Assembly: GCA_951213105.1 (NCBI GenBank)
Contig: OX578153.1
Span: forward strand, 50,864,539-50,928,538
Direction: 5' to 3'
DNA length: 64,000 nucleotides
Origin: Amaurobius ferox
Lineage: Eukaryota; Arthropoda; Arachnida; Araneae; Amaurobiidae
Both the position numbers and the translations under genes were made by a program. Shown one piece after another: positions 47,814-60,429 of this stretch (the first letter of the stretch is position 1; the number at the start of each line of letters is the position of its first letter). The notes under the pieces were generated by a model, which searched no databases, was not told where the DNA came from, and saw only the letters and a program-made list of their open reading frames with translations.

Positions 47814-48291
47814 TTAATCTTCAATTCTGGGAATATTAAAATGTCCATATGCTAAGCTACTGAGACCATCTTCTAAAGTGTAGCGTTTATCGTCGAAGGG
47901 TGATAGGGCTATTTTGTTGATTTCTATGGTATATAATTTGTGATGGTCATGATTAATTCTTGTTTGTTTTTCCCGGGTTGTTTTAAGGTTGAAAAGGCAG
48001 TCTCGATAATCTTCGTGTCTTATTTTCTTTTGAACAACGCTTTCAGAAACACCTTTGGCCGTTTTCTTTTCCATACAAGAAGTCTTCAGACTATACATCT
48101 TCGCCCGAAGTCCAACGAATTCCATGGCAGGGATACTATTCAATTCGTCCTTCATCTTCCCGATAACTTTCTTGTTCGTTGTAGAATGGAGGGGGTGTGC
48201 CGGAGGATAATCGGAAAAATCATACAGTTGTTTGTGCTGGTGCATGTCTTCGTAAATATCAGGGGTCTGGATCTCGAAACAAAGGTTCTCA
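47814..48291 (-). pseudogene. C-terminal relic of a Polinton-type DNA polymerase B
   Basis: A minus-strand frame of about 160 codons begins just after a TAA near 48300, has its first Met at 48245 and ends at 47814. It holds LYDFSDYPPAHPL, NKKVIGKMKDE, MEFVGLRAKMYSL, KKTAKGVSESVV, HEDYRDCLFN and ALSPFDDKRYTLEDG. This pattern is the conserved C-terminal extension of protein-primed family B polymerases of Polinton/Maverick and adintovirus-like elements, as I know it from the family. The catalytic polymerase motifs are absent, so this is a fragment. No capsid, integrase or terminal repeat partner is seen nearby. Confidence 0.6.
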
Positions 48292-48385
48292 TTTCGTAAC
48301 TTGACTTAGGGGTACCGAAAATGCGAAAAATCGTTCGTTCTCATTTGGTAACTTGACTTAGGGGTACCGAAAATGCGAAAAATCT
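48285..48385 (+). repeat. 52-bp tandem duplication
   Basis: GTTCTCATTTCGTAACTTGA at 48285 and GTTCTCATTTGGTAACTTGA at 48337, each followed by CTTAGGGGTACCGAAAATGC. The repeat borders the upstream stop of the polymerase relic. Confidence 0.9.
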
Positions 48386-48390
48386 AAAAT

Positions 48391-48490
48391 ATCTCGAGAA
48401 CGTCTAGTCTTAGTACAATGAAGTTGATCTTATTCTTTTCATCGCTAAATATTACGTATAAAACAAGCATTTAATTGTTATATTTAAGAA
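48391..48490 (+). repeat. Dispersed repeat family R2, fragment c
   Basis: Matches 43656-43745: TCTAGTCTTAG, TTATTCTTTTCATCG, ATATAAAACAAGCATTTAATTG-like segment. Only the 5' part is present. Confidence 0.55.
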
Positions 48491-51400
48491 CGAGCCCGTG
48501 AAAGATGTTGAATGACGGGACAGAGTCCGTGTGAAGTTAAGGCAAAATGAGGAGTTTATCAAAATATAATAATAATAATAATAATTTCCAATTATTTACA
48601 GAATATAGGATGTAAATTTGCAAATTCTCGCCTTAAAAAAAGAAATATCATATTATAATACTGCAGAAAAACAGAACAAAACATTAAATATTTAGGTAGG
48701 TAGATAGTAGTTTTAAATTTCATGGAACCGAGGAAACTTGTATATATTCCAAAAAGGGCATACGACATTGCCCGGGATTTAAAGCAAGAAATAATTGCAT
48801 TCATTCATTCATCCAATTTTTACAAAAGCGTAGTCGATCGCTGAGCTAGGGCCGATAAAAGATAAGTCTGTATTACGTGTTTTTTCTCAGGAGCCGAGAT
48901 ACCTTTGTATCTAATTTCATGGCTGTACTGCGATTAGATTTTTCCGCTATAGACGGCACAAACAGACACCTTTTTTATTATATGGACAGGGTAAATAATA
49001 TGGAATATTAGTACATATATATATATATAAAGTCGAGTGGAGACTCATACTCCAGATATTTAAAGGAGAGACCTCTTATATGATTCAGAAAAGCTTTATT
49101 ACAGTGAATTAAAAAATATATATCTAGAGTAAGTCTTCACTGGACATACATAGTGTTTAGGTCTACTTCTATATAATTATCACAAAATATACATTTCTCA
49201 CAAAACTATTTGTTAACCAATTGTTTTAATTATGTCACAAAAGTTAAAGGAGCATTCCAATTTACAAAGTATTTTGTTTTCTTACCAAATAGTTCATGTG
49301 TTTCATTAAGAAAATAAATTTTTATGTTTTCTCTGCACCTAATCTATTTCATAATTTTCTGTTAATTACACCAAATGTTAAAAGAAATTATCTCTATGTA
49401 GACAGTCGGTAGTACAGCTGTGGCTAAAGTATTCATGAATTGAATGTCACAATCATTTTATTTGCTTTAAATGTATTTCCAACATTTGTCATGCACCTTT
49501 AACATTGGATTGTTAATAAAAACATCCAAACATATTTTTAAAATCGAAATATGTAAATGACAGGGTTGTTAATTAAAAAAAAAAAATAAGTAGTTACGTA
49601 TTTTTTTTTTAATTAAAAAAAAATCTGTATTTTTCTATCTTACAAAGACTTTGAGTATGAAATGTCTAATTTGCTTATATCCTTTTCATCACATGAATCA
49701 ACCATAAAAAGTGGAAAATAACTAATTATATCAATTAATTTAAATAATTTTTACATTCTATTAACAGGCCTTACATAGGGGGATGGGGCAGATACCACTC
49801 GAGTGGAGGTCTCAATATTTTTTTAGTCTGGAGAAAATATGAAAAATTTACAAAGAGGAGAAAATCAAACATAGTTGAGGTGGGGACATGGTAAATGTTT
49901 GTAGTGGGCTCATTTTCTATGACCAGACTTGCTATAAATGCTTTTAAAAAAAATTAGCAACACATAAAAAATTGTAAAAAGGTATCAACCGGTTTCAAAA
50001 GCAATAAAGAACATTTTTCGTCATGATAAATGAGATAGAACATTAGTACCCTACCAACAAAATCAATGATGTGCTCTAATGAAGTTGAAGTTTTTAGATT
50101 CTTTTTGACAGCAATGAATTTTTTTTTTTTTTATATATTTTTACAATATTGTTTAAGTTAAAGAAAAGATTATATTTTCCATTAACATTTCAAGTTTTGA
50201 TATCTTAAAACTGATTTAAATCAGTACTTACTCCAATTCAGGTTAAAAATAAGATTCCATTCACCAAAGGTAAATGTCTAGCATTACAGATATTTAACAG
50301 AATATGAATGTCAATAAGTGAAGAATGTATTCTTTTATCAACTTGTAATGGTACTATAAACAAATGAAAATGAATATACTTTTTCATATTCAGATTAGAT
50401 ACTCACTTTTTCATATTCAGATTAGGTACTCACTTTCTCATTTAAAGATTTAATACACACTCAATTTGTAGTGTGAGGTTCAAAATGTATATGTAGTCAA
50501 AGCTTTATATTACATTTTTAAACCCATTACAATCCTTTTCATTACATATTTATAGCAATAAACTTTTCCCCGAGCATTCTATTATTTATATCTGATTTTG
50601 CTCTTTTTGAATCAAAAAATAACTCATCACATATCCTCCCCGAACATATTCTTTACCTAGTTACAAAAGCATCTATTAAAACTACACCTGTAAATTTTTA
50701 ATTTCATCAAAATACTTTACGTTTATATAAACCTTGCATTGAATGGAAACAAAGATATGAAAGTGGAATATATGTAATATTATTAATTACAATAATTTTA
50801 TTTTAAAATAAATTTATACTCTTTAGATATAATTATATATATTTCTTTGTAAAAAGATACTACATTATACATAAATAAAATATAATGTAACACACCTTGT
50901 AATTTGTGCCTACCCCAGAAATAAGTAAGGCATAAGCAAAGCTAGAAGGAAGCTTAGGGGACTATGCAATGGCCAAAGTTACATTATTATGCTCCCCAGT
51001 GATTTTTCACATGTACATGGTATTCTACACTGCATCTGAAATTATGGGTGCTATAGGGAGTATAGGGTATATTCTACATTGCAGCCCACCAAAGGAATAT
51101 TCATAGCTCCACTTAAATAGTGGGGTTCTTATCTCATGTGCAAAACTACAGAAAGATGATAATGCTTCAAAACTATTTTGATATGTAAAAACAAATATGC
51201 ATTGAAAATTGAAGTATATACAACTAAACTTATTTAAAGTAGATACCGAACATGACTGGGCACATGCCACATAATTATTTCATTGCTTCCTTTCCAATAA
51301 TGAATTTCCTTTGATTCTTAAACTAAATATATGTTCACAGCAAGAAGCTCCTCTTTCTTATTCTACAGCCTGGAGCGATCGCTCCATCTCACTCCACTTA

Positions 51401-51647
51401 TAGGAACTCAAGGATTTTGTTGAACTGGATGGGGTTATGACTTCTGTCCTGCACTACACTTGTTATGGTGTAATGGGTTGAACCCAGGCCTTCGAATAAG
51501 ATTTAATTTCTTACTAATGCTTACTTACAGAAACTGAATAATTAAATTATTTTAAGAATATTAAGAATGTATGTACATTAAACTGTATAACACAACAATT
51601 ATTTATATTAAGAATGTAGTATACCACAAATTATATAATACTATACT

Positions 51648-51736
<89 letters not shown>

Positions 51737-53714
51737 GAATATATGCAAATTATTAATGCATACAAAATTTTAACTTGAAAATTCTATTATTCAATCTGTA
51801 TTTAATATGTATATATATCTATATTGAACAATAAAATATATGTAGTTTTATAAAAAAAAATAGAATATGAATCTAAATGAGTAAATTATGCAAACATGTC
51901 AGCAACAAATGCATAAGCTTATCATTTATGCATCACATTTTGTAATAGTTCAGAATTATATTTTAAAAAATAACATAACACATTCTAGTGGTGAAGAGTG
52001 ATAAAATAATTTGAAGAGACATAAAAATTGGAGACCAAAATTTACAAATAACGTTTTATGCTATATTTTTTAGCAAGGTTACAAATAAAATAAAATATGC
52101 AGTAAACTTCAGATAATCCTGCATATTTCAGAGGTGCCGGATTACCAAATTTACAGAATTATCGGATGTTGAACTAAAATGCTATAAAAATTGAAAAAAA
52201 TTAATGTAAAAGAAAATAATGGAAAATAAATGTGATTTTTTTTTATTAAAGAGTTACACATACTAAATTATACTGTACAATATGCGAAAAAGCATTTACA
52301 TAAATTAAGTTAAACTGTTATTTTATAAGTTAAACTTCAATTAACATAAATCTGGATATAAAAGCATTCAGTTTATTACAGTAAATATAACTCAATAAAG
52401 CCGAATGGATCTAAAGAGTGCACCGGCAGAATTTTTGGGCTCCTATACAAGAAATACATACCCCATACTACTCCTATTTTACAAGTTATTGGTCTTTTCT
52501 TTGCAAACTGTTTATATGACATAGGGCCTCTAATCAAAGCATCATTTTGGTTCTAAACCCGAATATAATTTAAAAGCTAAGCTGGACTATCACACATTCT
52601 GAATATTAGATGTCGAATAAACCAGAATTTATTTAATAACTCAATTACACTGAAAATAAATGATGACATTTTGCAATTTTACAGTGGAACACCGGTTTTA
52701 CATTTCACTTTGGAGCCGATTAAAAAATGCTATAAGTGGGGAAAACACAATACATAGGAAACTCCATTATATTTAGAATATAAAATTCAAGGAAACATGT
52801 AAGAAAATAAACAGCCACTTACCAATTTCAAAACGTACAGAATTTATCTCCAATTTTGCATAACTGATCATAATACACATTATATTTATTTTATTTCAGA
52901 GACAATTATTACATATTTTAGAGTGGCCTACTCTGAACAGGTTAGTTGTGGCGTAAGGTCCATTCAGATAAAAGGCATCAAACAATAGTTTCAATAGTAT
53001 TCGATGCAGCAAGCAGTGCACACATGCAGTGGTTAGTTGTGGTGGTTAGGTTGGCAAATATCTAATTTAACCTCACATATAAACGAATAAAAAAATCAAA
53101 ACAAATAAAAGAGAAAAGTAAAGAAATAAAATAATATATACTAAATGAGTGGAAAAAACAGTGTGTACTTCTAAGCAGACAAGAATAGGAAGGGCTTATT
53201 CTTTCAAAGGGAAGAGGGTATGCATGTGAAACTTTATCTCAAAATTAAAATGCAAATTTACAAAATCATCCTAGATTAGGCCTAAAAATAGGAATTCGCC
53301 ACTCACCATAGGTCAATTTCACAATGCAATGTAGTGATTAAATAAAACAACTTCGGACCACTACATCCCTCTTCCATTCTGTTTTAATCAGAAAACTGTC
53401 CCAAAAGTTTACTAAATGTTTATTATTTCCCCAATTCTTATTCCTTATATCTATATATATAATAATATATTAAGTATATGTAACCATACTTATTGATTTT
53501 ACAAAAAAATTGTGATACAGTGACCACTAATCTAAAACTGGCTACTAGCAACTTGCTACTAAGTGAAAATTCGAATTTTCAAGTTTAAGGGAGATTATCC
53601 TTAAAAATTATTGTTGAAGTGAAGAGTATTCCATGGTTTTTCAATGGAAAATAGCATAATCCCTCCATCCCAGACCTTCATTACAACCAAGACATGTTAA
53701 TCTGTTTTAGCAAA
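48491..53714. other. Long AT-rich stretch, no gene seen
   Basis: Landmarks are an (AATA)-like run near 48565, a repeat-tail-like segment ending CACAAACAGACACC at about 48970, and a long (TA)n microsatellite at 51651-51732. CAGTAAACTTCAGATAATCC at about 52101 resembles a Tigger-type terminus but has no partner. 50375-50450 has a short TTCATATTCAGATTAG duplication. Confidence 0.5.
51651..51732 (+). repeat. (TA)n microsatellite, about 40 repeats
   Basis: Uninterrupted alternating TA. The open frame across it is meaningless. Confidence 0.98.
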
Positions 53715-54610
53715 TTTGTTGAGATATCAAAGATATAGGGCTTTCATTTAAATTTTGAAGTACAAAAAATTAGGGCTATGCATACTAAGTATGGAACATA
53801 GGTTCCTAATATACAGTGTCTGTCGATTATTACATTTTATATAAAAAATTACTCCAAAACTGCAATAAAAAACAAAATAAAAACTTCATAATACAGCATA
53901 CATTAAATTTTTGCCCGTTGACTGCTAAAATGTAATGTATGCTGTATTTTGTTCTTATTTTATTAGTATATTCTTATTACATTTGCTATTAACACTCTGC
54001 TATTTTATTGAATAAAAAATATATAACCAAATAAGCAGCTGAATTTAAATCAGTAAAAACTCATGATATTCATTGAGCTAATTTATGGGAAATAACCCTT
54101 TGAGTTAAGAAAAGTAGAGGCTATGCCTTCATAGAATGATAGTGGTCAAAGATTTCATTTTATAGAATTTCCTTTTGTTCACTTATATTATCAATAGACA
54201 AAATATAATATACAAAAGCTAACTATAGGAAGTAGCTTGAAAAATGTAGACATACAAGCAAACATATTTCAAATGCTGAATAAATTCAAACAACAAAAAA
54301 TATTTGTCATTTTTGTATAAGCCTATTCACTTTTGTTGTCTGAAACAGTTTAGAATTCAGCATAAAAAATAAACAAAATATTAATGTATGCAAAATACCA
54401 GTTAAGTCAAATACTATAATTTATCTACCTCATGAGCATTAGTGAGTAAGAGCTAACAAAATATACAAATAACTTAACAAACAATGCTTAAAAACATAAA
54501 TTATAAGTGCAAAGTTAATATATTTAAAGTGTTGAAATTTTAAATACACTTCAATAAAATCAACTTGTCAGTTTTGCATTAAATCTCAGACTAATATTTA
54601 ATACTATTAT
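53715..54610 (+). repeat. Duplicated block, copy A
   Basis: Aligns in the same orientation with 56527-57392. Landmarks are GGAACATAGG, CTGTCGATTATTACATTT, TTTAGAATTCAGCATAAAA, TTTAAAGTGTTGAAATTTTA and CTTGTCAGTTT. The copies are diverged. Copy A carries an extra ~125-base insertion with inverted arms at 53876-53965. Confidence 0.65.
53876..53965. repeat. Small foldback insert in copy A
   Basis: AATACAGCATACATTAAATT (about 53899-53918) pairs with AATGTAATGTATGCTGTATT (about 53929-53950), with further pairing of AAAATAAAAAC outside. It is absent from the related position in copy B, so it inserted after the duplication. Confidence 0.65.
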
Positions 54611-54635
54611 AAGAACATGTAAAATGTTGTTATAC

Positions 54636-55165
54636 CAGAGGCGGTTATTCAGGGGGTCCGCGGGGCCGCTCGGACCCCCTTGAATAAGCACTTCAAATTA
54701 TTTTAGTTATATAGGTTAATTACAATTTTAAAGGAAATTATCTGAATTTTATTCCAATTAAAATTCGAATTAATGGAAATAAGTGATGAAACTGTCACTA
54801 GATGGCAGCACTAAAGCTTTGAAAGAGTCTCTTGTGCTCTTTTCATACCATATTAAATCGATAGGGGAAAATACTGCATTACAGGGAAAGACGAGGGATT
54901 CTTAATGAGGCCGCGTCCCTACATTGCCTCTGGGCTGATAGAACGAATGGTATGTTAATATAATGGCAATAGAAATTAGAGTTAAAAAAAACAGACATTG
55001 CAATATTCCAATTCGATGTGAGCCACGGCAGTTTCCGCGGCTCACATCAGAGAAATGCCACGAAGAAACCGCCAAGAAGAAACAAATACTGTGAACGACT
55101 GACTCGAATTGGCTAAGTTTCGCTAATTTGGCCTCGAGTTTTCCTTGATAAATGTGTGTTTTCAC
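54636..55165 (-). mobile_element. hAT-like element fragment with one terminus
   Basis: The CAGAGGCGG terminus at 54636 and the following ~530 bases match the reverse complement of 62530-63208. Shared segments include TTTTAGTTATA, CACTAGATGGCAGCA against CACTAGGTGGCAGCA, ATAGGGGAAAATAC, GCCGCGTCCCTAC and TTCGCTAATTTGGC. It is therefore a second copy of the right part of the large hAT-like element, in opposite orientation. The other end and the target duplication were not found. Confidence 0.7.
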
Positions 55166-55507
55166 TGTCGCTTCTTTTTAAAATAATAAATTTGGATGTT
55201 TGAATACATATTTGAAAATAAATTACTGTATTTATGTAATTCTGATTTATTTTATTGATTCTACTGACCTAGTCCTTTCAGTTTTGGTTCAGGACGAAAT
55301 AGTTTAGTATTAGATACAGAAAATAGAAATTCAAAAATGTTGCGATACATATTTCGTGCTTTTTACTTAATTGAATAAATGGTGGTTATTTATGGTATAT
55401 TGGGGGTTTCTGTTCTTCGCCTTCAGTAGAAAAATGCATTGTTTGGGGCACTCAGTTTAGTTTTGACCCACCCATCCGTATTACTGAAAATGTTTCACTC
55501 CCTAAGT
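55166..55507. other. AT-rich DNA, no feature seen
   Basis: Nothing recognised. Confidence 0.35.
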
Positions 55508-55795
55508 GCCCCGGGCGCGGTAGCACATTGGTTAGCGCGCTGGAGTTGCACTCGGTAGGCACGGGTTCGATTCCAGCCACTGCCAAAACTGCCGCCGTGT
55601 TCATGCGGAGTACGATCACGTTAAACATGTGGGTCCGAAAGTCCTTCCGAGAGGTTGGTGGTAGGGGAAGGGGGGTACGGTCCCTGTGGATGCCTCCCCC
55701 ACTGGGTTCCGGTCTAAATTGGGTGGCACTTCCCGGCTGTCCAAACAGTTACCTTACACCTTTCTGGTAGGTCGGACAGTCTGGGTCTCAACACT
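55508..55795 (+). repeat. Full-length tRNA-derived SINE
   Basis: The head has a tRNA-like A box (TAGCACATTGGTTAGCGC, about 55521) and a perfect B box GGTTCGATTCC (about 55564), which serve as an internal RNA polymerase III promoter. The body follows with CGTTAAACATGTGGGTCCG, GGTTGGTGGTAGGGG and CCTCCCCCACTGGGTTCC, and the tail reads GGTCGGACAGTCTGGGTCTC. Other copies or fragments are at 6363, 13267 (minus), 40615 (minus) and 62777. It encodes nothing and depends on a partner LINE. A target duplication is not obvious here. Confidence 0.9.
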
Positions 55796-56526
55796 ATTCT
55801 TGGAACTCCTGCAAGAGCGGAGGGAAAAACCAAGGTAAATGGAAGTAAGAGTTCCTTTCAGTAGACCTTGGGGAAAGATGAATTGTTTTTAATCCGCAAT
55901 ATTGTTCATGAAGACCGATTAGATACATTTGTATCCGATTATTTAAATCATTTATTATGTAAGTTCTGGTTTTAAAGTAATACTATGAAAATACGTGTAT
56001 GAAAATACAGGTGTGTTTGCAAAATCACTTTCATGTGCAAAAAGATAAATTGCACATGAATGTGAAATATTTTTAATTTGCATATCTTATAATTAGTTAA
56101 AATTGGTCAATGGTAAAGAGAAGGGGCTGGGGATAGAGACGTGTACTTGAGATAAGAAGACAGCAAATTATGATTAATGTAAGAGATAACATGCATCCGG
56201 TAATTTTCTGAAGGGAATCCAATTTTCTCTAGATTTTGGTATTAGTGTTTCTGGTATATTAAATTAGTCTATGATTCTATTTATATTTGATAACTAGTAC
56301 CTTCTATTCATGGTTGAAATGACATTACCACATTAGTATGATTTCATACTTAAGATTTTAGTATGATTTATAATTCAAATAACATTGGAATAGAACATTG
56401 TATAGTAATTGCAACTTATTTTTCAGATAAACATTTAGATCTATTTCACCTTAATATTACAAAAATCAACACAGGCACTTTGGTTAAAGAAAATATGAAA
56501 ATGCTAAAATAATTTTCGATTTTAGT
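55796..56526. other. AT-rich DNA, no feature seen
   Basis: Nothing recognised. Confidence 0.35.
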
Positions 56527-57392
56527 AAAATTGTTAACGATTTTAATATGCCCGTTTAAACCCTGTGTGCACATATATGGGTTATTATGTATAGCGAGCA
56601 GGGAACATAGATCCCTAATACAGTAACTGTCGATCATTATATTTACTGCTATGACTCCCCTACTATATTGAATATAAAATATATACAGTTGAATTTCCAA
56701 TCACACAGAAAAAATTTCAATGTTCGCTAACACTGGATTCATAGGAAATAAGAAAAGGGATGAAATTGTCAATATCATTTTAAGTCAATATAAACCTTCA
56801 TTCAATTCTTTTTCCATTTAAGTCTGTGTTTTAATGGCACTGATACAGGGTCACAACAAGGAAGTGGTTTCGACTATTCATCTTTTGGTTCAAGATGAGT
56901 AAAGTGACTTCATTATAAAATGTTGGTGAAGTATTCATTTCTTAGAATTTTGTTTGTTGTTATCAAGAGGATAAAAACAATACACAAAGTAGCTCTACAA
57001 ATGGTTAAGAACATACATCATAGGTAGAATAGGCAAAATATGTAAATTACTGAAAATTCAAATACACTCCAACAATATATAGGAATTTCTCAGTTTTACC
57101 AGAAACCAATTTGTTCTTGATTTCTGAAATAGTTTAGAATTAAACATAAAAGAATAAGCACATCATTATGAACGCATATAAAACATTACCAATGTAGGTA
57201 CATTGAATTTTGCCATGAGCAATTGAAATAGAGCTATTAAAATATGAAATGCTTAAGAGTGTATGTAGGTGATGGGCACGTCAAGTAAATCCATTTAAAG
57301 TGTTAAAGTTTCAAGTATACTTCAACAGCAATGAATGAATTAACTCGTCAGTTTCCCATCAACACTCATATAACAAATATTTATTACATTAC
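56527..57392 (+). repeat. Duplicated block, copy B
   Basis: Same orientation as copy A, with GGAACATAGATCCCTAATAC, CTGTCGATCATTATATTT, TTTAGAATTAAACATAAAA, TTTAAAGTGTTAAAGTTTCA and CTCGTCAGTTT. It lacks the foldback insert of copy A. Confidence 0.65.
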
Positions 57393-57859
57393 GAATAGGC
57401 ATGCTACAAATTCAATTAAAATTATGAATACGCGTAAAAGATTTAAAATATATACTTACTGATCCGTATGAACATGCAATATAAATATGAAATTTTATTA
57501 TCAATATGAAGGAAGTTTCTACATACTTTTATTCATAATCCACGTTTTGAATTATCAGCCGATAAAACCAAGTTATAATTTGAATGCATTCATAACATCC
57601 GGTTTCAGGATTCATCCGGAAGTGAGTCTATGGCTACCGCAAATTGAGCATAATCGCTGTTTGGCGCAAGGTCGGATCTCGCCAAACCTGCGATATTCAG
57701 AGCCATCTATCGGAAAAAGGTAACTTTTCGGATCGGTTTAATTCCGCCTTAAAACAGAAATATATACTTTCGCAGATTGCGACACCACACAAGTCATCTT
57801 GTGGCTACAGAAAGTATAGTTTTAGCACATTAGCATATAAACTTTTAAGCATGCTTTCA
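57393..57859. other. Intergenic DNA with a shared 36-bp segment
   Basis: 57755-57790 (AGAAATATATACTTTCGCAG and following GATTGCGACACCACA) is identical to about 26174-26208, just inside the left LTR-like repeat. 57600-57750 is GC-richer than its surroundings but has no recognised gene. Confidence 0.5.
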
Positions 57860-57867
57860 CTAATCAA
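57860..57867 (+). repeat. Target-site duplication of the hAT-like composite (left)
   Basis: CTAATCAA, repeated at 63209-63216. Confidence 0.8.
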
Positions 57868-57965
57868 CAAGTGGCGGCTCGTGAGCGACATGTAGAGGGG
57901 GGCGCTCATCTATGTATTTATGCCTATATATATGTTAGTAATATATATATATATATATATATATA

Positions 57966-58090
57966 TGTTACTGTGAAAGCCGGTGAATGTCAACACATAC
58001 CAAATACGTCGGTGAAAGACCGAATATTTGATTATATTCTTGTGCATTCGGACAATCACCGGTGTATGTCGACAAGCACAGACATGCTCT
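57966..58090 (+). repeat. Left subterminal motif cluster of Ginger-like element 2
   Basis: GCCGGTGAATGTCAACA, CGGTGAAAGACCGAA and CACCGGTGTATGTCGACA follow one another. These are candidate integrase-binding sites. Confidence 0.65.
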
Positions 58091-58282
58091 GGTGGAGGTC
58101 GAAAAGAGAAGCCGAGGTCAACAGAGAGGCAAATCCTTTGTTCTGCTGCGGTTAAAGTTATGTGGCATGTATTTGTTATACTCTGGAACATTACTGTTTG
58201 TCAGTCTTATGCAAGGTTTGATGGTGCGCGCAACGTTTTCGGAAAATTTTATTTTTTTATCCGATAACCTAATTTATATTGA

Positions 58283-59926
58283 ATGGATACTGCAGTGAAT
58301 CGTGATCTTTTTTTTTAAAGTTAAATGCATTAATTGCGAATAAACGAGAAGACAATTGTTTTTATTTTTCTCAAGAAAAGTACTCTAAAATACTGTCTGA
58401 AGTGATTTCTGCTAAAACTAAGTGCAGCACACCTTTGGATTATAGACGATTAAGACGTTTTAAAAATTAATGATGAAGAGAAGTTAATTGTACCATTAAA
58501 ACCAGGAGAAACGAATATACAGTATTATGTTACCAATGATGAATTGTTCAGTATACTATTTGAAACTCACACCAGAATAGGCCACGGAGGAAGAACACGT
58601 ATGCTTAAAGATTTGCAAGTTAAATACAAAAATATTACATATGAAGTTGTAATGTTGTATTTAAATTTATGTACACAATGTCAAATGAAACATAGTGCAC
58701 CTAAGAAAGGTATTGTTGTGAAACCAATGGTCAGTTCTGAGTTAAACTCTAGATGTCAAGTTGATCTGATAGACCTGCAGTCACACAAGGATGGTGAATA
58801 TAAGTTCATAATGGTGTATCAAGATCATTTAACTAAGTTTGTCCAGCTACGACCATTGAAAACTAAGATAGCTGAAGAAGTAGCGTATCACCTTCTTCAA
58901 ATATACTTAACATTTGGTGCTCCAGCTATATTGCATTCAGATAATGGTAGGGAATTCAGTAATCAAATCATATCCGAACTATGCGCTATGTGGAAAGATG
59001 TTAAGATAGTTCATGGAAAGCCTCGTCATAGTCAAACACAAGGCTCAGTTGAAAGGGCTAATCAGGATATACAAAATATGTTAACTGCATGGATGAACGA
59101 TAACGATACAAATAAATGGTCAGATGGTTTGCCCTTTGTTCAGTTTGCTAAGAACACTACATACCACGAAGGAATACGCCAAAGTCCTTATGAAGCCATG
59201 TTTGGCATTAAACCAAACAGAGGCAAAGCATCGTCCTTTTTGCCTGGTGAACAAATTGCAAATATTAAAACCGAAGAACAACTCGAAGAAATTGCTAATA
59301 CTTTTGAAACCGAAGAACAGCTTGAAGAAACTGTTAATACTTTTGAAGAAAATTTGAGCAATGGCCATACCGAAAACCATATTCCAAAGAGAAATATTGA
59401 AGAGGACCTGCAACTTACCACGTCTTCATATCAAGCCCTGACTGAACAACACGAATTTATTTTAATAAAAAGATCGGGCGCGAAAGAGAATCTCCTACTT
59501 CAAGCAACGAAAATGTTACGAACCTCAAAAAAAAAATTTCCTCCTGCTCAAATTGGTGATACCGTACGAATACAAGTCCCTGATGTCGACCGTGGTCGTA
59601 CAGATGGCCGAAATGTGTTGGCAGTTGTTGTTGGAATAGAAGACTCTGACTTTTATAAACTAGCAAATAAAAATGGTACCATCAAGCAGCTTTATACCCG
59701 TAATCAGTTCGTAATTTGTAAAGAAAAGTTACTTTCCATAGATGAAATTTCTTCTCAAGAAGTGTCGCTGAGAGAAGTAGTTGCAGCTAATTCTAGAAGT
59801 GGAGGGCAAGGCTATACACGCTGTCATTGCAAAAGGAAATGTTCCACAACTAAATGCAGTTGTAAAAGCAAGGGACTTTTGAGCAATTCAAAGTGTCATA
59901 AAAGTTTAAGTTGTTGCAATAAATAA
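58283..59926 (+). pseudogene. KRBA2/SCAND3-type integrase, nearly intact
   Basis: From 58544 to a TAA at 59924-59926 the frame is open for 460 residues. It has an H-H-C-C zinc segment (H9, H14, C43, C46), a DDE core with D74 in CQVDLID, D133 in HSDNGREF and E170 in QGSVERANQ, a SPYEAMFG segment, an IQVPDVDRGRTD region and a Cys-rich tail (RCHCKRKCSTTKCSCKSKG, ending SCCNK). Upstream, ATG 58283 and two further frames carry SQEKYSKILSEVISAK and YRRLRRF. Frameshifts near 58310 (a T run) and 58468 separate them from the main frame, so the N-terminus is broken or the protein starts at 58544. A 39-base in-frame duplication near 59270-59350 doubles TEEQLEE. It lacks the CCVC...CTLC finger of element 1. 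Confidence 0.85.
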
Positions 59927-60429
59927 GATTTCAGTCACATAATTAAGTAAGTTTTTTATTGGTATTATTTTCTTTTCTCATTTAGAAAATCACTGTTTGT
60001 TTTAAGTTCAACAGATTATTTACATGTGCTGTTACTTAAGCTTTCTCGTATTTTGACATATACGGTATAAATACAAAGTTCTTTATTTACTAAACTTAAA
60101 ACTAAAATCTTAATGCTTAACATTTATCCAAGTACAACTGCTATCATTATTTAGAAGGCAAGTAATATCGAGCATCTCTTCTTCTTCTCTGGCTAGAATC
60201 TAAAGCTACATGTCCAAAAAAACAAATCCCGGGCTACCCTTTAAATCTACCACGGCATTTAAATTCTCCGGGGTTAGTCCCGCAATTAAAACTCCTTTAC
60301 AGAGTGACGAATCCTCTCCTCACCGTGATTGGCCACTCCTCTCAGCAAGCGAGGCGAAAAAGTTACGTCACCCTTGTGACGTTTTTTCGCTCCTGAAACA
60401 CGGAGAAGAGAATGCAAACCTCCGACATA
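59927..60429. other. 3' non-coding part of Ginger-like element 2
   Basis: AT-rich sequence after the integrase stop, then a GC-richer 60210-60430 with short frames on both strands and no motif. Confidence 0.4.

Noticed and set aside
51360..51500. tRNA-like GGGTTGAACCCAGGCC on either strand
   Set aside because: Resembles a B box, but no A box or cloverleaf can be placed and it does not match the SINE family.
51571..51756. Open frame with alternating Ile and Tyr
   Set aside because: It is translated (TA)n microsatellite.
52101..52180. CAGTAAACTTCAGATAATCC as a Tigger/pogo terminus
   Set aside because: No inverted partner or TA-flanked right end was found, so it is only noted in the region description.
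59120..59421. Minus-strand frames of 77-97 codons
   Set aside because: They are shadows of the integrase, which has clear catalytic motifs on the plus strand.
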